Source of the DNA: Fidelibacterota bacterium
GTDB taxonomy: Bacteria > Fidelibacterota > Marinisomatia > SCGC-AAA003-L08 > TS1B11
NCBI GenBank assembly: GCA_020346745.1
Contig: CP070787.1
Location: forward strand, 1,222,589 to 1,255,906
Direction of reading: 5' to 3'
Length of the DNA: 33,318 nucleotides
Shown here: piece after piece, positions 1-9,299 of the stretch
Numbering within the stretch: the stretch's first letter is position 1
Layout: every line of letters starts with the position of its first letter
The notes under the pieces: model-generated
Databases searched by the model: none
Seen by the model: only the letters and a program-made list of their open reading frames with translations
Told to the model about the DNA's origin: nothing
Made by a program: the position numbers and the translations under genes

Positions 1-16
1 TTGCTGAGGATGGGGC

Positions 17-1039
17 GTGATTATTAACGGCCGACCATATCGCACCGTATGGATGGAGGGTACGGTCATCAAGACAATCGATCAGACGTTGCTACCCGGC
101 AGGTTTGAAATTGTGTCCTTGCGGGACCACCACGAGGTTGCCGAATCGATCAGGTCCATGATTGTTCGCGGGGCGCCGGCCATTGGCGCCATGGGTGCGT
201 ATGGTTTAGCCCAGGCCGTCAGCCAGCTGGATAGGGGCGATCTTAACGAGATTGAGAGATTGAAACAATTCTTGCACGCCACGCGGCCTACCGCATATGA
301 TCTCACCCATGCCCTGAATACCATTTTCGAAAAAATTGCCCGGGAATCTGATCTTCCGGCGATGCAACAAGCCGCCATAAATGCCGCGGAAGCCTACGCT
401 GACCAAAGCGTGGAGGCCTGTCGATTGATCGGGGAACACGGGAACCGGCTGATCCGCGACGGGGATGTCATCCTAACTCACTGCAACGCCGGTGCTTTGG
501 CAACCGTGGATTACGGCACCGCTCTGGCGGTCGTCCGCATTGCGCATTATGAGGGGAAAGACCTTCTGGTTTACGTGGACGAAACCCGTCCTCGATTGCA
601 GGGGGCCAGACTTACGGCCTGGGAACTCTCGCAGGAGAATATCAAGCACCTGATCATCGCGGATAATGCTGCGGGATATTATATGCAGCAAGGGGAAATC
701 GATATCGTCATCACCGGCGCTGACCGTATCGCCGCCAACGGTGATGCCGCCAACAAAATAGGGACCTACGAGAAGGCCGTGCTGGCGAAGGCGAACAACA
801 TTCCGTTCTACGTTGCGGCCCCAATTACCACGATCGATTTTCAGTGTGATTCGGGTGAGCACATCCCGATCGAAATGAGGGATGAAAGTGAGATTCTCAG
901 CATTGCCGGGAAGAGAGTCGCGCCTCTGACCAGCCACGCTTCAAACCCCGCTTTTGATATCACGCCCGCTGAGTATATCGAGGGTATCATCACGGAAAAA
1001 GGCATTATCGACCCTGCCGGAATCGGTAGATTGGCATAA
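17..1039 (+). CDS. mtnA: S-methyl-5-thioribose-1-phosphate isomerase
   Basis: This enzyme isomerises methylthioribose-1-phosphate to methylthioribulose-1-phosphate in the cytoplasmic methionine salvage pathway. The 340-residue protein has the usual family length. It shows RGAPAIG at 51-57, the THCNAGALAT segment with the expected catalytic Cys156, DETRPRLQGARLTAWEL at 188-204, and TGADRIAANGD with the expected catalytic Asp236. The spacing of 80 residues between Cys and Asp is the same as in characterised MtnA proteins. The start is GTG at 17, preceded by GAGGA at 6-10; an in-frame stop at 5-7 rules out a longer protein. A related eIF-2B-like or ribose-1,5-bisphosphate isomerase is less likely because the MtnA motifs are intact. 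No other salvage gene is visible, and about 500 bp separate it from the next operon. Confidence 0.95.
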   Translation: MIINGRPYRTVWMEGTVIKTIDQTLLPGRFEIVSLRDHHEVAESIRSMIVRGAPAIGAMGAYGLAQAVSQLDRGDLNEIERLKQFLHATRPTAYDLTHALNTIFEKIARESDLPAMQQAAINAAEAYADQSVEACRLIGEHGNRLIRDGDVILTHCNAGALATVDYGTALAVVRIAHYEGKDLLVYVDETRPRLQGARLTAWELSQENIKHLIIADNAAGYYMQQGEIDIVITGADRIAANGDAANKIGTYEKAVLAKANNIPFYVAAPITTIDFQCDSGEHIPIEMRDESEILSIAGKRVAPLTSHASNPAFDITPAEYIEGIITEKGIIDPAGIGRLA

Positions 1040-1187
1040 GGAAATGTCTGAGTTCTACCGGGTAGTGAAGTTTCGAACAGTTTTTACGTTGAGGCAGATA
1101 CCCGCGGTTAAAGAATGGAATGCGGGGACCGATAGCAGAAAGAAAGAATGGATTGACGCCAGGGTACCGGGAGGCGCAAAAATATAC
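1040..1187. other. Non-coding stretch after mtnA
   Basis: This is the first part of the roughly 500-bp gap between mtnA and ilvD. No convincing hairpin terminator for mtnA was found. A reading frame (954-1214) overlaps the end of mtnA and runs into this stretch, but it has no ribosome binding site and no recognisable domain, so it is not called as a gene. Confidence 0.4.
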
Positions 1188-1217
1188 TTGCAAATACCGG
1201 AGGGACTGCCGTAGAAT
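1188..1217 (+). promoter_or_regulatory. Candidate sigma-70 promoter of the ilv-leu operon
   Basis: TTGCAA at 1188-1193 (4 of 6 matches to the -35 consensus) and TAGAAT at 1212-1217 (5 of 6 matches to the -10) are separated by 18 bp. Transcription would start near 1224 and give a leader of about 330 nt before ilvD. This fits the leader reading frame and inverted repeats downstream. The call rests on consensus matching only. Confidence 0.45.
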
Positions 1218-1230
1218 CGGCCGTGACAAT

Positions 1231-1244
1231 AGGTGAGATCACCT
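1231..1244. promoter_or_regulatory. Short dyad, possible operator
   Basis: AGGTGA and TCACCT form a perfect 6-bp inverted repeat with a 2-bp spacer, lying a few bases after the predicted transcription start. It could be a repressor operator or the foot of a small leader hairpin. No family-specific operator consensus is recognised. Confidence 0.3.
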
Positions 1245-1257
1245 GGCGTTAGGTATC

Positions 1258-1413
1258 GTGAGTAAGCAGCCTGCATATCAGCATTCTTTCTGGAGCCCTC
1301 CGGGTTCACGGGGGAATTGCGCGCAGGCGCTGCTACCGATCGGCGACCTGCAGAACGTCGCTGTAATTATTGGGATTATCGTACTGCCCATAAACCTGGC
1401 TCTGTCGGGCTAG
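1258..1413 (+). CDS. Candidate branched-chain amino acid leader peptide (ilv leader)
   Basis: This is a 51-codon frame from GTG 1258 to TAG 1411-1413. Its C-terminal part reads AVIIGIIVLPINLALSG. Ten of the 14 codons from 1363 to 1404 encode Ile, Val or Leu, and 15 of the last 28 residues are branched-chain. It lies just upstream of ilvD, and its control codons overlap the first of three mutually complementary RNA segments. That is the layout expected of a translation-dependent attenuator leader. The start is uncertain: the GTG has only a weak TAGGT upstream, and a shorter frame from a non-standard codon is possible. A chance hydrophobic frame is the main alternative, but position and the downstream pairing argue against it. 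Confidence 0.58.
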   Translation: MSKQPAYQHSFWSPPGSRGNCAQALLPIGDLQNVAVIIGIIVLPINLALSG

Positions 1414-1493
1414 TTCTAAGGGCAGTTAATCCCAATCGCATCATCACTTTAGACTCCCTAACCAGCCCCAAAAAAGATCGGGATTAACTGCCT
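1372..1493 (+). promoter_or_regulatory. Candidate three-segment attenuator in the ilvD leader
   Basis: Segment 1 (1372-1389, GGGATTATCGTACTGCCC) lies inside the Ile/Val/Leu codons. Segment 2 (1420-1433, GGGCAGTTAATCCC) begins 7 nt after the leader stop codon. Segment 3 is GGGATTAACTGCCT at 1480-1493. Segment 2 can pair with segment 1 in two perfect 7-bp blocks around a 4-nt bulge, or with segment 3 over 13 Watson-Crick pairs plus one G-U pair. The two pairings exclude each other. No T-tract follows segment 3, so an intrinsic terminator is not evident. Control could instead act through Rho or through ilvD translation. A protein-binding set of repeated half-sites is the alternative. Confidence 0.6.
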
Positions 1494-1556
1494 GGGGAAA
1501 GCTATGCCTTTAGCCGAGGCACAGTACGAACAGGACAGTTGAACAAGGAATCATGT

Positions 1557-3233
1557 ATGCGTTCGGACACCATCAAACTCGGATTTGAGCGGGCCCCCCA
1601 CCGCAGCCTCTTAAAAGCCACCGGGATGATTCGCAGCGAGGACGATTTCCAGAGGCCATTCATCGGTATAGCCAACTCGTATACCGACCTGATCCCGGGC
1701 CACGTACATTTGCATGATTTAGGCAAGGTAGTGAAAGATTCGGTGCGTGAGGCCGGCGGCGTCCCCTTCGAGTTCAATACTATCGGGGTGGATGACGGCC
1801 TGGCCATGGGACATCTGGGGATGCGTTACTCCCTCCCCAGCCGGGAACTAATCGCCGACAGCGTTGAGACGGTAGCAGCAGCTCACTGCCTGGACGGTCT
1901 GGTCTGTATTCCTAACTGCGATAAAATTATCCCCGGCATGCTCATGGCCGCCGTCCGGCTCAATATTCCCGCTATCTTCATTTCCGGTGGGCCCATGAAG
2001 GCCGGGCGGACTCCCGCAGGAGATAAGGTTGACGTCATTACCGTTTTTGAGGGAGTGGGTCAATACAAGGCCGGCACGATCGACGATGCCCGCCTCCAGG
2101 AGCTAGAAGATTATGCCTGTCCTTCCTGTGGTTCATGTGCAGGCCTGTTCACCGCCAATTCAATGAACTGCCTCATGGAAGCCCTGGGCATGGCCCTGCC
2201 GGGCAACGGCACCGTGCTGGCCATCGATGAGCGCCGCCAGGATCTGGCCCGGCAAGCAGGTACCCGCATCATGGACCTGGTGAACCAGGACCTTAAACCC
2301 AGGGATATCATCACCAATGGGTCGCTCCGCAACGCCTTCGCGTTGGACATGGCCATGGGCGGTAGTACCAATACCGTATTACATACCCTTGCTATTGCCC
2401 ATGAGGCCGATGTGGATTTCGATCTGGAGGAGCTGAACCGGCTGTCCAAACGGGTTCCGAACATCTGCCGGGTGAGTCCGGCAAACAGAGCGGTACACAT
2501 GGAAGATGTGGACCGCGCCGGCGGCGTCTCAGCCATTCTGAATGAACTATCCGGGATTGATCGTGCCTTAGAGCTGTCCTGTATAACCGTCACCGGGAAG
2601 ACTCTGGGGGAGAACATCGCCGACGTGCTGATCGAAGATTCAGACGTGATTCGCTCGGTGGCGGATCCCTATTCCAAGGAAGGCGGTCTGGCGATATTGT
2701 TCGGAAACCTGGCTCCCCTGGGTGCGGTGGTGAAGACTGCGGCGGTCGAGGCGGCTATGATGGTCCATACGGGTCCGGCGCGGATTTACGAATCTCAGGA
2801 AGAAGCGGTAAGGGGTATTCTGAATAGCGAGGTGCAGCCCGGCGAGGTGGTGGTCATCCGCTATGAGGGCCCCAAGGGCGGTCCCGGGATGCCCGAGATG
2901 CTGGCTCCTACCAGTGCAATCATGGGCCTGGGGCTGGGTGATAAAGTAGCCCTCATCACCGACGGCCGCTTCTCCGGAGGCACCCGCGGAGCCTGCATCG
3001 GCCACGTTTCCCCGGAAGCGGCTGAAAGAGGACCCCTGGCGATACTGCGCAACGGAGATATCATCCATATTGATATCCCAGGCCATCGTTTATCGGTGGA
3101 ACTTAGCGATCAAGAACTTGAAGCCCGCTTGAGTGAGCTGCCCCCCTTTGAATTAAAGATCAAGAGTGGGTATCTGAGCCGGTATGCCCGTATGGTAACA
3201 TCGGCAAATACCGGAGCTGTAACGGCGATTTAG
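1557..3233 (+). CDS. ilvD: Dihydroxy-acid dehydratase
   Basis: IlvD dehydrates 2,3-dihydroxy-isovalerate and 2,3-dihydroxy-3-methylvalerate to the 2-oxo acids, the step before transamination in valine and isoleucine synthesis. The 558-residue protein carries the IlvD/Edd signatures: [10 protein letters not shown] with Cys121, CPSCGSCAG with Cys194, Asp80 in the Mg site, and [14 protein letters not shown] near 465-478. The segment PGHVHL around 47-52 has no cysteine; from memory this resembles the E. coli-type enzyme rather than the plant-type [2Fe-2S] enzymes, which have Cys there. ATG 1557 is chosen because AAGGAA at 1545-1550 sits 6 nt upstream and MRSDTIK is a typical IlvD N-terminus; an in-frame TTG at 1539 lacks such a site. 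It is the first gene of the operon. Confidence 0.96.
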   Translation: MRSDTIKLGFERAPHRSLLKATGMIRSEDDFQRPFIGIANSYTDLIPGHVHLHDLGKVVKDSVREAGGVPFEFNTIGVDDGLAMGHLGMRYSLPSRELIADSVETVAAAHCLDGLVCIPNCDKIIPGMLMAAVRLNIPAIFISGGPMKAGRTPAGDKVDVITVFEGVGQYKAGTIDDARLQELEDYACPSCGSCAGLFTANSMNCLMEALGMALPGNGTVLAIDERRQDLARQAGTRIMDLVNQDLKPRDIITNGSLRNAFALDMAMGGSTNTVLHTLAIAHEADVDFDLEELNRLSKRVPNICRVSPANRAVHMEDVDRAGGVSAILNELSGIDRALELSCITVTGKTLGENIADVLIEDSDVIRSVADPYSKEGGLAILFGNLAPLGAVVKTAAVEAAMMVHTGPARIYESQEEAVRGILNSEVQPGEVVVIRYEGPKGGPGMPEMLAPTSAIMGLGLGDKVALITDGRFSGGTRGACIGHVSPEAAERGPLAILRNGDIIHIDIPGHRLSVELSDQELEARLSELPPFELKIKSGYLSRYARMVTSANTGAVTAI

Positions 3234-3259
3234 TATGATATCAATAGTGAGGCGAAACC

Positions 3260-4990
3260 ATGGGTAATAACCAACGAACTCTAACCGGTGCCGAGATCCT
3301 CTGGGAGTGTCTGGTGCGTGAAGGGGTGGAGGTTGTCTTCGGCTACCCCGGCGGGGCCACCCTGCCCATATACGATGCGATGAGCGGGCACAGCGATAAA
3401 GTACGCCACGTTCTGGTACGACATGAGCAGGGCGCTGCTCATATGGCTGATGGCTATGCCCGGGTCAGTGGGAAGGTAGGGGTTGCCATGGCCACCTCGG
3501 GCCCCGGTGCCACCAACCTGGTTACCGGTATCGCCACGGCCATGATGGACTCCTCCCCCATCGTATGCCTCACGGGGCAGGTGGCTACCACCGCGCTGGG
3601 CGGCGACGCTTTTCAGGAGACCGATATCACCGGCGCCACTCTGCCCCTGACCAAGCATAGCTACCTGGTCATGCAGGTGGAGGAGCTGGCTTATTCCATT
3701 CGGGAGGCTTTTTATATTGCCCGCACCGGGCGGCCCGGTCCGGTGCTGATCGATATCCCCAAGGATGTACAAACGGCCTCGACGGAATTTGTTTATCCCG
3801 ATGACCCCATTGATCTGCCCGGATACAACCCGCCGGAAAGAGCCACCGATCAGCAGGTCAACAACGCCCTGGAACTGATCAACGGAGCTGAAAAACCGGT
3901 GATCCTTGCCGGACAGGGAGTCCTCATGTCCGGGGCCATGAGCGAACTGAACCAGCTAGTCGAAAAAGCTACCATCCCGGTGGCAACCACCCTTCTGGGC
4001 CTCGGCAGCATCCCGGCCAGCCATCCCTGTAACCTGGGGATGATGGGGATGCACGGGACCGCCATGGCTAACCACGCCATCCAGGAGGCCGATCTGCTCA
4101 TCGCCTGCGGCATGCGCTTCGACGACCGGGTGACGGGGAAACTCCAGACCTATTCTCCCAACTCCCGGAAAATTCACATCGACATCGACGCCTCCGAGCT
4201 GAACAAGAATGTGCGTGTCGACCTGGCGATCAACGCTGACCTGGCCACCGTGCTGCGCCAGATTCTTCCGGGAGTGAAGAAGCGCAAACGCTCCGAGTGG
4301 ACGAGCCAGATCCAGGAATGGCGGGAGGACGCCGACCAGCGGGATGTGCTGCGAACCGACTCGCCGGTATTGATGGGCGCGCAGGTGATCCGCACGATCC
4401 GGGAAGGCACCTCCGATGACGCAGTCATTGTAACCGATGTGGGTCAGCACCAGATGCTGGAAGCCCAGTACTATACCCATGAGCAGCCGCTCACGCTGAT
4501 CACGTCCGGGGGATTGGGTACCATGGGCTTCAGTCTCCCGGCGGCCATTGGGGCCAGTTTCGCAGTACAAGAGCGGGAGATCTGGGTCATCGTTGGAGAC
4601 GGCGGTTTCCAGATGAACATGCAGGAGCTGGGCACAGCCATGCAGGAAGGGGCGAACGTGAATATAGCCATCATTAACAACGGCTACCTGGGCATGGTCC
4701 GACAGTGGCAGCAGCTATTCTACGAGGCGCGCTACACGGAGACACCCATCTCCAGCCCCGATTACGTCAAGATAGCCGAGGCCTACGGGATGCCTGGCTA
4801 TCGGGTTGAGCGGCAGGAGGATATCCGGCCCAGCATGGAGTGCGCCCGGAATCACCCGGGGCCAGCGCTAATCGACTTTATCGTCGAGAAGCACGATATG
4901 GTGTATCCCATGGTGCCTGCCGGGGCCGGCCTACACGAGATGATCCGCCGGCCGCATCCCAGCCAAGTAGATGCGGTCAAGGTAGAATAA
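3260..4990 (+). CDS. ilvB: Acetolactate (acetohydroxyacid) synthase large subunit
   Basis: This ThDP-dependent catalytic subunit condenses pyruvate with pyruvate to give acetolactate, or with 2-oxobutyrate to give acetohydroxybutyrate, committing carbon to valine/leucine or isoleucine. The 576-residue protein has the N-terminal ThDP pyrimidine domain with the activating Glu56 in VRHEQGAAHMADGYARV, a central FAD-binding-type domain, and the C-terminal diphosphate motif starting GDGGFQMN at 446 and closing with NN at 473-474. The length matches FAD-containing AHAS large subunits, and the adjacent small subunit separates it from catabolic acetolactate synthase. It lies 26 bp after ilvD with GAGGCG before the ATG. 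Confidence 0.96.
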   Translation: MGNNQRTLTGAEILWECLVREGVEVVFGYPGGATLPIYDAMSGHSDKVRHVLVRHEQGAAHMADGYARVSGKVGVAMATSGPGATNLVTGIATAMMDSSPIVCLTGQVATTALGGDAFQETDITGATLPLTKHSYLVMQVEELAYSIREAFYIARTGRPGPVLIDIPKDVQTASTEFVYPDDPIDLPGYNPPERATDQQVNNALELINGAEKPVILAGQGVLMSGAMSELNQLVEKATIPVATTLLGLGSIPASHPCNLGMMGMHGTAMANHAIQEADLLIACGMRFDDRVTGKLQTYSPNSRKIHIDIDASELNKNVRVDLAINADLATVLRQILPGVKKRKRSEWTSQIQEWREDADQRDVLRTDSPVLMGAQVIRTIREGTSDDAVIVTDVGQHQMLEAQYYTHEQPLTLITSGGLGTMGFSLPAAIGASFAVQEREIWVIVGDGGFQMNMQELGTAMQEGANVNIAIINNGYLGMVRQWQQLFYEARYTETPISSPDYVKIAEAYGMPGYRVERQEDIRPSMECARNHPGPALIDFIVEKHDMVYPMVPAGAGLHEMIRRPHPSQVDAVKVE

Positions 4991-5002
4991 GGAAAGCAAG
5001 TC

Positions 5003-5575
5003 ATGAAACAGATTCTGATAGCATTGGTCGAAGACAAGCCGGGCGTGTTGAACCGAATTGCCAGCCTGTTCCGCCGCCGGAATTTCAATATCGAGAGTAT
5101 CGTGGCGGGACACAGCGAGGTTCCGGGTGCTACCCGGCTCACCATCGTCACCGATGAAGAGGAGCGGCTGCGGCGCAACGTCATCCGGCAAAATCTGCTG
5201 AAGTTGATCAACGTGATCGATGTGGTGGATGTTACAGACCAGCCCTGCATCATTCGCGAGCATGCCCTCATCAAGATCAAGTCGGATGGTGCCACCCGTG
5301 GAGAGGTCGGCGCGCTGGTGGAGATGTACCGCGGCCGGATAGTGGACGTGGGCACCCGCTCGTTGGTGGTCGAGGTCACGGGCGAACCCCGCAAGCTGGA
5401 CTCCATCATCGAGGTGCTGTCCACCTACGGTATCATCGAGATCATGCGGGCAGGCAAGGTTGCCATCACCCGGGGTGCCGAAAATCCAACGGACAATGGT
5501 GATTTGCATCTCTGGAAGAATTCCCGAGGCAAAGCCTCAGCTGCCAAAGCCACTAACAAAGGAGGGGTCTTATGA
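5003..5575 (+). CDS. ilvN: Acetolactate synthase small (regulatory) subunit
   Basis: This is the regulatory partner of IlvB, which in this family raises activity and confers valine feedback inhibition. The N-terminal ACT domain is clear ([23 protein letters not shown], about residues 1-75), followed by the usual C-terminal domain ([25 protein letters not shown]). At 190 residues it is somewhat longer than common IlvN/IlvH proteins of 160-175 residues. The surplus is a charged Lys/Ala-rich tail after the conserved end. The gene starts 12 bp after ilvB behind AAGGAAAG and overlaps ilvC by 4 bp (ATGA). ilvH would be an equally valid symbol. Confidence 0.95.
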   Translation: MKQILIALVEDKPGVLNRIASLFRRRNFNIESIVAGHSEVPGATRLTIVTDEEERLRRNVIRQNLLKLINVIDVVDVTDQPCIIREHALIKIKSDGATRGEVGALVEMYRGRIVDVGTRSLVVEVTGEPRKLDSIIEVLSTYGIIEIMRAGKVAITRGAENPTDNGDLHLWKNSRGKASAAKATNKGGVL

Positions 5576-6591
5576 CCAGCATGTATTACGATAAAGATGC
5601 GGATCTCTCGGTGTTACAGCCGAAAAAAATCGCCGTTCTGGGTTACGGCAGCCAGGGACACGCCCACGCGTTGAACCTGAGCGATAGCGGCATGAATGTC
5701 CGTGTAGCTGATCGTAAGGGCAGCAAAGCCTGGGAACAAGCAAAGAATGACGGTCTTGAGCTTGGCACCGTAGATGAGGTCTCGCAGTGGGCAGACGTGA
5801 TCATGGTACTGCTGCCGGACCAATATCAGAAGGAGGTTTACGACAGCCAGATCGCGCCGCACCTGAAGCCCGGGGACACCCTGGCCTTCGCCCATGGATT
5901 CAACATTCATTTCAAGCAGATCGTACCGCCGTCCGAAGTGAACGTGATGATGATCGCTCCCAAGGGTCCCGGTCATTTGGTGCGACGCACCTACCAGGAT
6001 GGCAAGGGTGTGCCCTGTCTCTTTGCGGTTCACCAGGATCCCAGTGGTGAGACCAAAGCGCTGGCGTTGGCCTGGGCGCGGGGCATCGGCGGCACCCGTG
6101 CCGGCGTCATCGAGACCACTTTCAAGGACGAGACCGAGACGGACCTGTTCGGTGAGCAGGCGGTGCTCTGCGGCGGATCGGCCGAACTGATCAAAGCCGG
6201 ATTCGAGACACTGGTGGAGGCCGGATACCCGCCGGAGCTGGCGTACTTCGAGTGCCTCCACGAGATGAAGCTGATCGTGGACCTCTATTACGAAGGTGGA
6301 CTGTCGCTCATGAACTACTCGGTCAGTGACACGGCGGAATACGGCGGCATGACCCGCGGCAGCCGGATCATCACCGATGAGACCAGAGCCGAGATGAAAA
6401 AAATGCTCGAGGATGTCCAGTCGGGCGCCTTCGCCAGGGAATGGATCGAGGAGAACGCCCAGGGACAGCCGCGGATGCAGCAGCTGCGCGCCGCCACCCG
6501 GTCACACGGCATTGAGGAAGTCGGGGCGCGGCTGAGGCCCATGATGAGCTGGCTCAACCGGCCAGAAGAACCGCGCGAGGACGAGGAATGA
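5572..6591 (+). CDS. ilvC: Ketol-acid reductoisomerase
   Basis: IlvC converts acetohydroxy acids to dihydroxy acids through an Mg-dependent alkyl shift and NAD(P)H reduction. The 339-residue protein is the short class I form. It shows the Rossmann motif [13 protein letters not shown] (24-36), the cofactor-specificity loop RKGSKAW (48-54), His108 and Lys131, the metal ligands Asp191 and Glu195 in ETDLFGEQ, Glu227 and Glu231 in FECLHEMK, and the SVSDTAEYG segment. The Ser/Arg-containing loop is of the usual NADPH-preferring kind, though specificity cannot be settled here. The start overlaps ilvN and is preceded by a very strong AAAGGAGGGG site. Confidence 0.97.
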   Translation: MTSMYYDKDADLSVLQPKKIAVLGYGSQGHAHALNLSDSGMNVRVADRKGSKAWEQAKNDGLELGTVDEVSQWADVIMVLLPDQYQKEVYDSQIAPHLKPGDTLAFAHGFNIHFKQIVPPSEVNVMMIAPKGPGHLVRRTYQDGKGVPCLFAVHQDPSGETKALALAWARGIGGTRAGVIETTFKDETETDLFGEQAVLCGGSAELIKAGFETLVEAGYPPELAYFECLHEMKLIVDLYYEGGLSLMNYSVSDTAEYGGMTRGSRIITDETRAEMKKMLEDVQSGAFAREWIEENAQGQPRMQQLRAATRSHGIEEVGARLRPMMSWLNRPEEPREDEE

Positions 6592-7685
6592 AATTCAAGG
6601 TGGCCATTCTGCCGGGTGACGGCATCGGCCCCGAGGTCATGGACGCCGCCGTTGCCATCATGGAGACGCTGGCACAGGAATACCAGGTAGCCCTTGAGGT
6701 TTCATCCCACCTGGTGGGTGGTGCATCCATTGACGAGTACGATTCGCCGCTTATAGATGACACGCTACAGGCCTGTTATGATTCCGACGCCGTGCTGCTG
6801 GGCTCAATTGGTGGTCCCCGGTGGGAGGGTCTGCCCCATGATAAGAAACCGGAGCGAGCTCTGCTGGGTCTGCGCGAAGCGCTGGGACTGTATTCCAATC
6901 TCCGGCCAGCCAAGGTGTATCCGGCCATGGTGGAGGCCTCTTCCCTCAAGCCGGAGTTCGTCCGTGACACCGATCTGGTGGTCGTCCGGGAGCTCACCGG
7001 CGGCATTTACTTCGGCGAGCCCCGCGGGTACGATGCACAGCAGGGTTGGAATACACTGATCTACAATCGGGAAGAGGTGGAGCGCATAGCCCGGGTGGCT
7101 TTCGACCTGGCAGGCAGGCGAAGGGGACAGGTGACTTCGGTGGACAAGGCCAACGTCCTGGAGAGTTCTCAATTCTGGCGGGAGGTCGTGCATGAAGTAC
7201 AGGGGGATTATCCCGATGTCACGCTGAAGGATTTATACGTTGACAATGCCACCATGCAGCTGGTGCGGCAGCCATCCCAGTTCGACGTGATCCTCACGCA
7301 GAACATGTTCGGGGACATCCTCAGTGATGCCGCGGCCATGGTGACCGGCAGCCTGGGGATGCTGCCCTCCGCCTCCCTGGGTGAGCATTACGCCTTATAC
7401 GAACCGGTTCACGGCAGCGCACCGGACATTGCCGGTCAAAATATGGCTAATCCCCTGGCGATGATCGCATCGGTGGGAATGATGTTCGGTACCACCTGTA
7501 ATCTCCCGCAGGCGGAACAGATCCTGGACAAGGCTATCGAAATAACCTTGGCAGACGGTTTCCGTACGGCGGACATCGTAGCTGAACAGGGTGAGCCCGT
7601 TTCCACCACGGAGATGAGGGACCGGATCGCAGAGTCTCTCCGGCGGCTGATGGAAGAGAAAAGAATTACGGCTTCCCCGGCATAA
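6588..7685 (+). CDS. leuB: 3-isopropylmalate dehydrogenase
   Basis: LeuB oxidatively decarboxylates 3-isopropylmalate to 2-oxoisocaproate with NAD. With the CimA/LeuCD route it would also convert the methylmalate intermediate to 2-oxobutyrate. The 365-residue protein shows GDGIGPEVM near the N-terminus, [42 protein letters not shown] with the catalytic Lys, the metal-binding DNATMQLV and [11 protein letters not shown] segments, and the NAD-binding [15 protein letters not shown]. These are LeuB rather than isocitrate dehydrogenase features. ATG overlaps the ilvC stop codon by 4 bp. Confidence 0.96.
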   Translation: MKFKVAILPGDGIGPEVMDAAVAIMETLAQEYQVALEVSSHLVGGASIDEYDSPLIDDTLQACYDSDAVLLGSIGGPRWEGLPHDKKPERALLGLREALGLYSNLRPAKVYPAMVEASSLKPEFVRDTDLVVVRELTGGIYFGEPRGYDAQQGWNTLIYNREEVERIARVAFDLAGRRRGQVTSVDKANVLESSQFWREVVHEVQGDYPDVTLKDLYVDNATMQLVRQPSQFDVILTQNMFGDILSDAAAMVTGSLGMLPSASLGEHYALYEPVHGSAPDIAGQNMANPLAMIASVGMMFGTTCNLPQAEQILDKAIEITLADGFRTADIVAEQGEPVSTTEMRDRIAESLRRLMEEKRITASPA

Positions 7686-7704
7686 AGGAAGGTTGACGAT
7701 CAGC

Positions 7705-9270
7705 ATGAGTGAAAAAATCATCATTTTCGACACCACGCTCCGCGACGGCGAGCAGTCGCCCGGCGCTTCGCTGAACGTGCAAGAGAAGGTAGAGATCGCC
7801 CGCCAGCTGGCCAGGCTGGGTGTGGATGTCATCGAGGCGGGTTTTCCCATCTCCTCCCCGGTCCAATTCGAGGCGGTGGAGCGGATCGCTGACAGTGTCC
7901 CGGTTGTGGTGGCGGGGCTAGCCCGTGCCGTAGAGCCGGACGTCAAGGCAGTTTACGACGCCCTGCGGCAGACCGAAAAATTCCGGATCCATACGTTCAT
8001 CGGGACCTCGGACATTCACATCAAGGAGAAATTCCGGGCTGACCGGTACGGCAAGTCGTTGAAAGAGAAGCGAAACACCATTATCAAGATGGCTCGGGAT
8101 GCGGTGGCCTATGCGAAGACCTTCACCGATGACGTGGAGTTTTCCGCCGAGGATGCCGGCCGTACCGATACCCCGTACCTGGCGGAAGTGCTGGAAGCGG
8201 CTATTGATGCGGGTGCGACCACGGTGAACATCCCGGATACCACCGGCTACACCATGCCGGCCGAATTCGGTGCCAAAATCGCGGCGCTGAGGGAGACGGT
8301 GGGCAGAATCGATCAGGCCGTCATCAGTGCCCATTGTCATAACGACCTGGGCCTGGCGGTGGCCAATTCTCTCAGCGCCATTCAGAACGGTGCCCGGCAG
8401 GTGGAGTGCACCATCAACGGGATCGGCGAACGGGCCGGAAACGCATCCCTGGAAGAGATCATCATGGCTCTGCGAGTGCGGGGGGACTACTGGAATGTGC
8501 ATACGGATATCCGGATCGAGGAGCTGTTCAACACCAGCCGGATGGTCTCAGCTTTCACCGGCCTGGTGGTACAGCCGAACAAGGCAGTTGTGGGAGACAA
8601 CGCCTTCTCGCACGAGTCAGGCATCCACCAGGATGGCGTGTTGAAGAACAGCCACACCTACGAGATCATCACCCCGGAGGCCATTGGTGCAACCAGGACC
8701 AAGATCGTCCTGGGGCGCCATTCGGGGCGGCACGGCCTTGCAGTACGGCTGCGAGATCTGGGGTACCGACCCACCAAGGATGAATTGCAGCACATCTACC
8801 AGAAATTCCTGGACCTGGCGGACAAGAAGAAGGAAGTGTTCGACGACGATCTCCGCGTGCTGATGGGTGATGAGATGCACCGGCAGCAGGAATACTACGA
8901 ACTGGAGTCCTTCCATGTGAGCGCTGGCACGAATGCGCTGGCCACTGGAACCGTGAGTATCAAGGCCGGCGAGGAGGTGCTGCGTGAGTCGGCCATTGGT
9001 GATGGTCCGGTGGATGCCTGTTTCAAAGCGATCGATCGGGCTCTGGACACCGATTCCACCATTGAATCGTACCAGGTCCGATCGGTGACGGCCGGGCGGG
9101 AAGCCCAGGGGGAAGTTATTGTCCGAGTCCGCAGCGGTGACAGCGTATGCACCGGGCGAGGAGTATCCACGGATATCCTCGAGGCGAGCGTCAAAGCCTA
9201 TCTGCAGGCGCTGAACGAGACCAACACAATACAACGGGAAACCGAACCGACCGCGACCGTGGCGGAATAG
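7705..9270 (+). CDS. leuA: 2-isopropylmalate synthase
   Basis: LeuA condenses acetyl-CoA with 2-oxoisovalerate, the committed step of leucine synthesis. The 521-residue protein begins [16 protein letters not shown] (about 5-20), the DRE-TIM metallolyase signature, and has the metal ligands His210 and His212 in [12 protein letters not shown] [13 protein letters not shown] segment follows, and a C-terminal region from about 390 has the LeuA allosteric-domain pattern ([18 protein letters not shown]), consistent with leucine feedback inhibition. ATG 7705 is preferred; an in-frame TTG at 7693 lies immediately against the AAAGGAAGG site and would leave no spacing. It is distinguished from the second DRE-TIM enzyme downstream (cimA) by the DGEQSPG motif. 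Confidence 0.95.
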   Translation: MSEKIIIFDTTLRDGEQSPGASLNVQEKVEIARQLARLGVDVIEAGFPISSPVQFEAVERIADSVPVVVAGLARAVEPDVKAVYDALRQTEKFRIHTFIGTSDIHIKEKFRADRYGKSLKEKRNTIIKMARDAVAYAKTFTDDVEFSAEDAGRTDTPYLAEVLEAAIDAGATTVNIPDTTGYTMPAEFGAKIAALRETVGRIDQAVISAHCHNDLGLAVANSLSAIQNGARQVECTINGIGERAGNASLEEIIMALRVRGDYWNVHTDIRIEELFNTSRMVSAFTGLVVQPNKAVVGDNAFSHESGIHQDGVLKNSHTYEIITPEAIGATRTKIVLGRHSGRHGLAVRLRDLGYRPTKDELQHIYQKFLDLADKKKEVFDDDLRVLMGDEMHRQQEYYELESFHVSAGTNALATGTVSIKAGEEVLRESAIGDGPVDACFKAIDRALDTDSTIESYQVRSVTAGREAQGEVIVRVRSGDSVCTGRGVSTDILEASVKAYLQALNETNTIQRETEPTATVAE

Positions 9271-9299
9271 GAGGTGAACAAGAGGAAGGTCGAACAGTC

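Noticed and set aside
954-1214. 86-codon plus-strand frame overlapping the end of mtnA
   Set aside because: It overlaps a certain gene in another frame, has no ribosome binding site and no recognisable domain.
1040-1556. T-box or known riboswitch in the ilvD leader
   Set aside because: No T-box core sequence or familiar riboswitch pattern was found; the codon run and paired segments explain the leader better.
4931-5509. Long antisense frames inside ilvB/ilvN and other operon genes (also 473-937, 3956-4570, 5614-6261, 8617-9234)
   Set aside because: They are shadows of GC-rich coding sequence, antisense to genes with complete family motifs.
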